A stretch of DNA of 7,870 nucleotides from Candidatus Fermentibacterota bacterium (lineage in GTDB: Bacteria > JAFGKV01): the NCBI GenBank assembly GCA_016928395.1, contig JAFGKV010000110.1, forward strand, positions 1-7,870, written 5' to 3'. The translations under genes were made by a program, and so were the position numbers. A model generated the notes under the pieces. That model made no database searches, was not told the DNA's origin, and saw only the letters and a list, made by a program, of their open reading frames with translations. The stretch's first letter is position 1. Each line of letters begins with the position of its first letter. Of this stretch, positions 6,192 to 7,870 are shown piece after piece.

Positions 6192-6535
6192 TCCCCCCGC
6201 CGAGTTCGCCAATGGCCACCGTCTGGAGGTGGTCGCAGTAGATGGTGTACTCCCGGGACACACGATCCTCGCTGAACAGGTGAACCTTGGAGGGGACATC
6301 TCGCACGGTCGTGGTGATGGGTGTGCCAATTTGACTTCGCCGAGGTACTCATGAGCGGGCGTGGCGGATGTCGGTGCGGGGAGTGCATCATACATGGGTC
6401 AAGATTCGAGGATCGATCGGGCGATCTTGCTGAGCCATATCTGCGCATGTTCTGCACCAACGTCCCCCAGGTGGTCCTCCAATGTCCCCCAAATGGTCCT
6501 CGTGCAAGGGCCTTGCAGCGATTCCCGGAACGACA
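6192..6535. other. Gene-poor stretch with a possible minus-strand gene remnant
   Basis: There is no start-to-stop gene here. On the minus strand, from about 6345 down to 6189, one frame reads protein-like with high GC at third positions (SQIGTPITTTV, VPSKVHLFSEDR, EYTIYCDHLQTVAIGEL). It has no ATG or SD, and its downstream part only runs antisense into the PIN gene. It may be the relic of a small gene. The right part holds the 22-bp tandem repeat at 6458-6501. Confidence 0.4.
6458..6501. repeat. 22-bp tandem repeat (two copies)
   Basis: The copies at 6458-6479 and 6480-6501 share GTCCCCCA--TGGTCCTC and differ at 3 of 22 positions, all transitions. The repeat lies about 35 nt before the point where homology to the repeat-protein gene begins. 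It may be paired transposase- or regulator-binding sites from a lost IS end; this is inferred. Confidence 0.7.
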
Positions 6536-6757
6536 GGATTCGATGTCGGGGAACTCCTCGATGGGACAAGCAACGCGGCCTTCGCGTACCGCGTGGTCGC
6601 CAAGCGCAAGGGGTTCGAGGATCGCAGCCTCGACTGCTGCGCAGCCGCGGAACAGGATTCCTGCCTGTTCCCGGAGCTTCGGGAGAAGGAGCTGCGGGAG
6701 CATGAGGAGAAGCAGGAGCGGATGGTGCATGCGACGCCGGTGGGGAGCGAGGAGTGA
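6536..6757 (+). pseudogene. 3'-terminal remnant of a paralogue of the large repeat protein
   Basis: The frame ending at the TGA at 6757 encodes GFDVGELLDGTSNAAFAYRV followed by VAKRKGFED, which aligns without gaps to GFEVIELQGGTSSVPFTYRV and VAKRKGFEA of the 729-residue protein; both end in a PE-V/L-REKE tail. At the DNA level 6585-6612 is identical to 3335-3362 (28 nt). Upstream of about 6533 the similarity stops abruptly. Signal peptide, N-terminal domain, repeats and most of the C-terminal domain are missing. An ATG at 6482 opens the frame, but it has no good SD and lies in unrelated sequence. This is best read as a 5'-deleted gene copy, kept in frame but probably not expressed. Its C terminus differs from the intact gene (EEKQERMVHATPVGSEE), so it comes from a diverged paralogue rather than a recent duplicate. 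Confidence 0.8.
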
Positions 6758-6812
6758 GGGGTGAGGCCGAAGGAACTGAATGAGCGACAGAGGGGGCGAC
6801 TCGGGATCGTGC

Positions 6813-7157
6813 CTACGACGCTTCGGCCTCCAGTACGCGCTCGAGCTCACGCTTCATAGTGGGGACTCTCTCGGTTACTACTTCCCAAATCAATCCGTAG
6901 TCTACCCCGAAGTATCCGTGGATTAGCCGGTCCCGCATCCGCGCTACGCGTCGCCACTCGACCGCCGGGTATCGATCACAGAGATCCTCCGGAACCTTCT
7001 TCGCGGCCTCCCCGATCACCTCCAGGCTGCGCACGAACGCACGGCGCAAGGTCGGATCGGCGAGAAACCGGGCGCGTGAGAGGCCTTGGCTCTCCCTGGT
7101 GAGGTAGTCCGCCTCAGCCAGCATGTGACGAACGTATTCAAGCGGCTCGAAGGACAT
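6813..7157 (-). CDS. hepT: HepT-like HEPN ribonuclease toxin (DUF86)
   Basis: This protein has 114 residues, normal for HepT. The ATG at 7157 was chosen because the family domain starts there (MSFEPLEYVRHMLAEADYL); the frame stays open to 7307 only because it overlaps the partner gene. The HEPN RNase motif R-x4-H-x-Y is intact as R75-DRLI-H80-G-Y82, preceded by the usual AFVRSLEVIGEAAKKVP helix. HEPN toxins of this class cleave RNA (tRNA in studied cases) and are inactivated when the MntA partner attaches AMP residues to the motif tyrosine. The start overlaps the mntA end by 20 nt and has no strong SD, so translation is probably coupled. The pair forms a complete MNT/HEPN module on the minus strand, convergent with the gene remnant at 6536-6757. 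Confidence 0.93.
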   Translation of the reverse strand: MSFEPLEYVRHMLAEADYLTRESQGLSRARFLADPTLRRAFVRSLEVIGEAAKKVPEDLCDRYPAVEWRRVARMRDRLIHGYFGVDYGLIWEVVTERVPTMKRELERVLEAEAS

Positions 7158-7455
7158 CAACTGCTTCGGCAAGTATGTGCGGACCGATGAATGGAGAGAG
7201 CGCCTCGGTGGTGATGAGATCAACCGGCACCCCGAGGAGCGCCTCCAGGAGATCGGCGAGGGCAAGAAAGCCATCCACGCTCTTCCGTCCGGGCTCAAAC
7301 TCCACAAGCAGGTCTATGTCGCTATCGGGTCTGGCGTCACCCCGGAGCGACGAGCCGAATAGTGCAAGTCGCCGCACACCCAGCTCGCGGATATTCGGTT
7401 CGACGCTCTGCATGAGCGTGATGAGCTGCTGAGAAGGGAGAATCATCGTTTGCAT
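7138..7455 (-). CDS. mntA: MntA-like nucleotidyltransferase antitoxin
   Basis: This protein has 105 residues when started at the ATG at 7455. A second ATG at 7446 is also possible; GGGA just upstream favours the first. The frame is open further upstream but loses family similarity. The minimal nucleotidyltransferase motif GS-x10-D-x-D is present as G34-S35, D46 and D48 (LFGSSLRGDARPDSDIDLLV). The C-terminal helices (VDGFLALADLLEALLGVPVD) are typical. In characterised systems MntA AMPylates the tyrosine of the HEPN toxin motif and so neutralises it. It is the first gene of the operon and overlaps hepT. No clear promoter was found in the 200 nt between it and the divergent fragment at 7657. The assignment is firm; the mechanism is taken from the family. 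Confidence 0.93.
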   Translation of the reverse strand: MQTMILPSQQLITLMQSVEPNIRELGVRRLALFGSSLRGDARPDSDIDLLVEFEPGRKSVDGFLALADLLEALLGVPVDLITTEALSPFIGPHILAEAVDVLRAA

Positions 7456-7656
7456 GCGTCCCAACTTATGCGGCAGCCGGCTCTGGTGCCATGTCAGAGT
7501 GTCGGTGAGTTCAGCTGCGTCGAGTTGACGCCACACTCCTTGCACTCCCGGTATGGGGCATTGGCTGTAGAGATGGGACCACCTCATCTGCTTGACTCTC
7601 TGGGCCGAAGAAGCGAGCTCGCCATCGCGTAGTGGGGCTGTGCGACCCTGAGGTGA

Positions 7657-7870
7657 GCCGGGCAGGACCCCTTTCGTCCCCTTGCCTGCGTGCGAGTGGC
7701 GTTCATCGGGCAGGTGGATGTGAAGGTGGTAGGCCCCGTCCAATCGGGGAATCTGCTGGTGCCGTCGGGGATGGGAGACCGGACAGCGGTGGCGGTGCTG
7801 CGGGATGATATCAGTGCGACGCAGTTCCGCGAGGTATTCGGCCAGGTGTGGGAGGGAAGCAGTGACAGCG
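7657..7870 (+). CDS. Partial surface/tail-type protein domain, runs off the window
   Basis: The frame is open from the TGA at 7654-7656 to the window end. From about the GTG at 7696 it encodes VAFIGQVDVKVVGPVQSGNL, then LVPSGMGDRTAVAVLRDDIS, then FREVFGQVWEGSS. This pattern (GxVxVKVxGxVxxGxxxVPSGxxDxxAxAV, then an AW/VWE motif) is familiar from the C-terminal regions of tail-fibre-like and secreted repeat proteins. Upstream of 7696 the similarity disappears and no ATG or good SD is present, so the 5' part seems to be missing. It is most likely another truncated surface-protein gene, but an intact gene with an unusual start cannot be excluded. It is unlike the C-terminal domain of the 729-residue protein and so represents a different family member. 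Confidence 0.55.

Noticed and set aside
5574-6395. 273-residue minus-strand ORF
   Set aside because: It is antisense to the Phd/PIN operon, whose motifs and start signals are convincing.
6152-6850. 232-residue minus-strand ORF
   Set aside because: It is His/Pro/Arg-rich low-complexity translation overlapping the clear plus-strand paralogue remnant.
7500-7565. Minus-strand ECKEC-type cysteine pair upstream of mntA
   Set aside because: The frame is short, closes at a stop shortly after and has no start or second cysteine pair. It is probably chance.

Overview
This is a GC-rich (about 60% by eye) accessory region from what is probably an uncultured environmental bacterium. The clues are a large secreted repeat protein with an N-terminal domain common in metagenomic and PVC/FCB-like or Armatimonadota-like genomes, several toxin-antitoxin style pairs, an IS110-family insertion sequence and truncated gene copies. 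The sequence alone does not allow a firm taxonomic call, and there are no rRNA, tRNA or housekeeping genes to anchor one.

Layout from left to right. (1) 196-871 (+): a small 67-residue protein overlapping a nucleotidyltransferase-fold protein, a two-gene TA-like or AbiEii-like unit. (2) 872-1305: a leader region ending in a strong hairpin just before an excellent Shine-Dalgarno. (3) 1306-3495 (+): a 729-residue exported protein with a signal peptide, an N-terminal beta domain, fifteen uninterrupted 26-residue (78 bp) GVYG-type repeats and a conserved C-terminal domain. (4) About 3671-5237: an intact IS110-family element with its DEDD transposase on the minus strand. It has 9-bp subterminal inverted repeats and a structured 250-nt noncoding leader that is a good bridge-RNA candidate. 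(5) 5249-5303: two back-to-back perfect hairpins abutting the IS end. (6) 5429-6191 (+): a Phd/YefM antitoxin and VapC-like PIN toxin operon. (7) 6192-6757: a gene-poor stretch with a 22-bp tandem repeat and a 3'-terminal remnant of a paralogue of the large repeat protein. (8) 7455-6813 (-): an MntA/HepT (MNT/HEPN) toxin-antitoxin pair. (9) 7657-7870 (+): a fragment of another surface or tail-type protein domain running off the window.

Taken together, the window reads as an accessory island. Large adhesin or fibre-like surface genes are being duplicated and decayed, and small selfish or defensive modules (three TA-like pairs and one IS110 element) have accumulated between them. The TA pairs are each compact, translationally coupled operons. 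The IS110 element is the most likely agent of mobility. Nothing ties the modules into one pathway.
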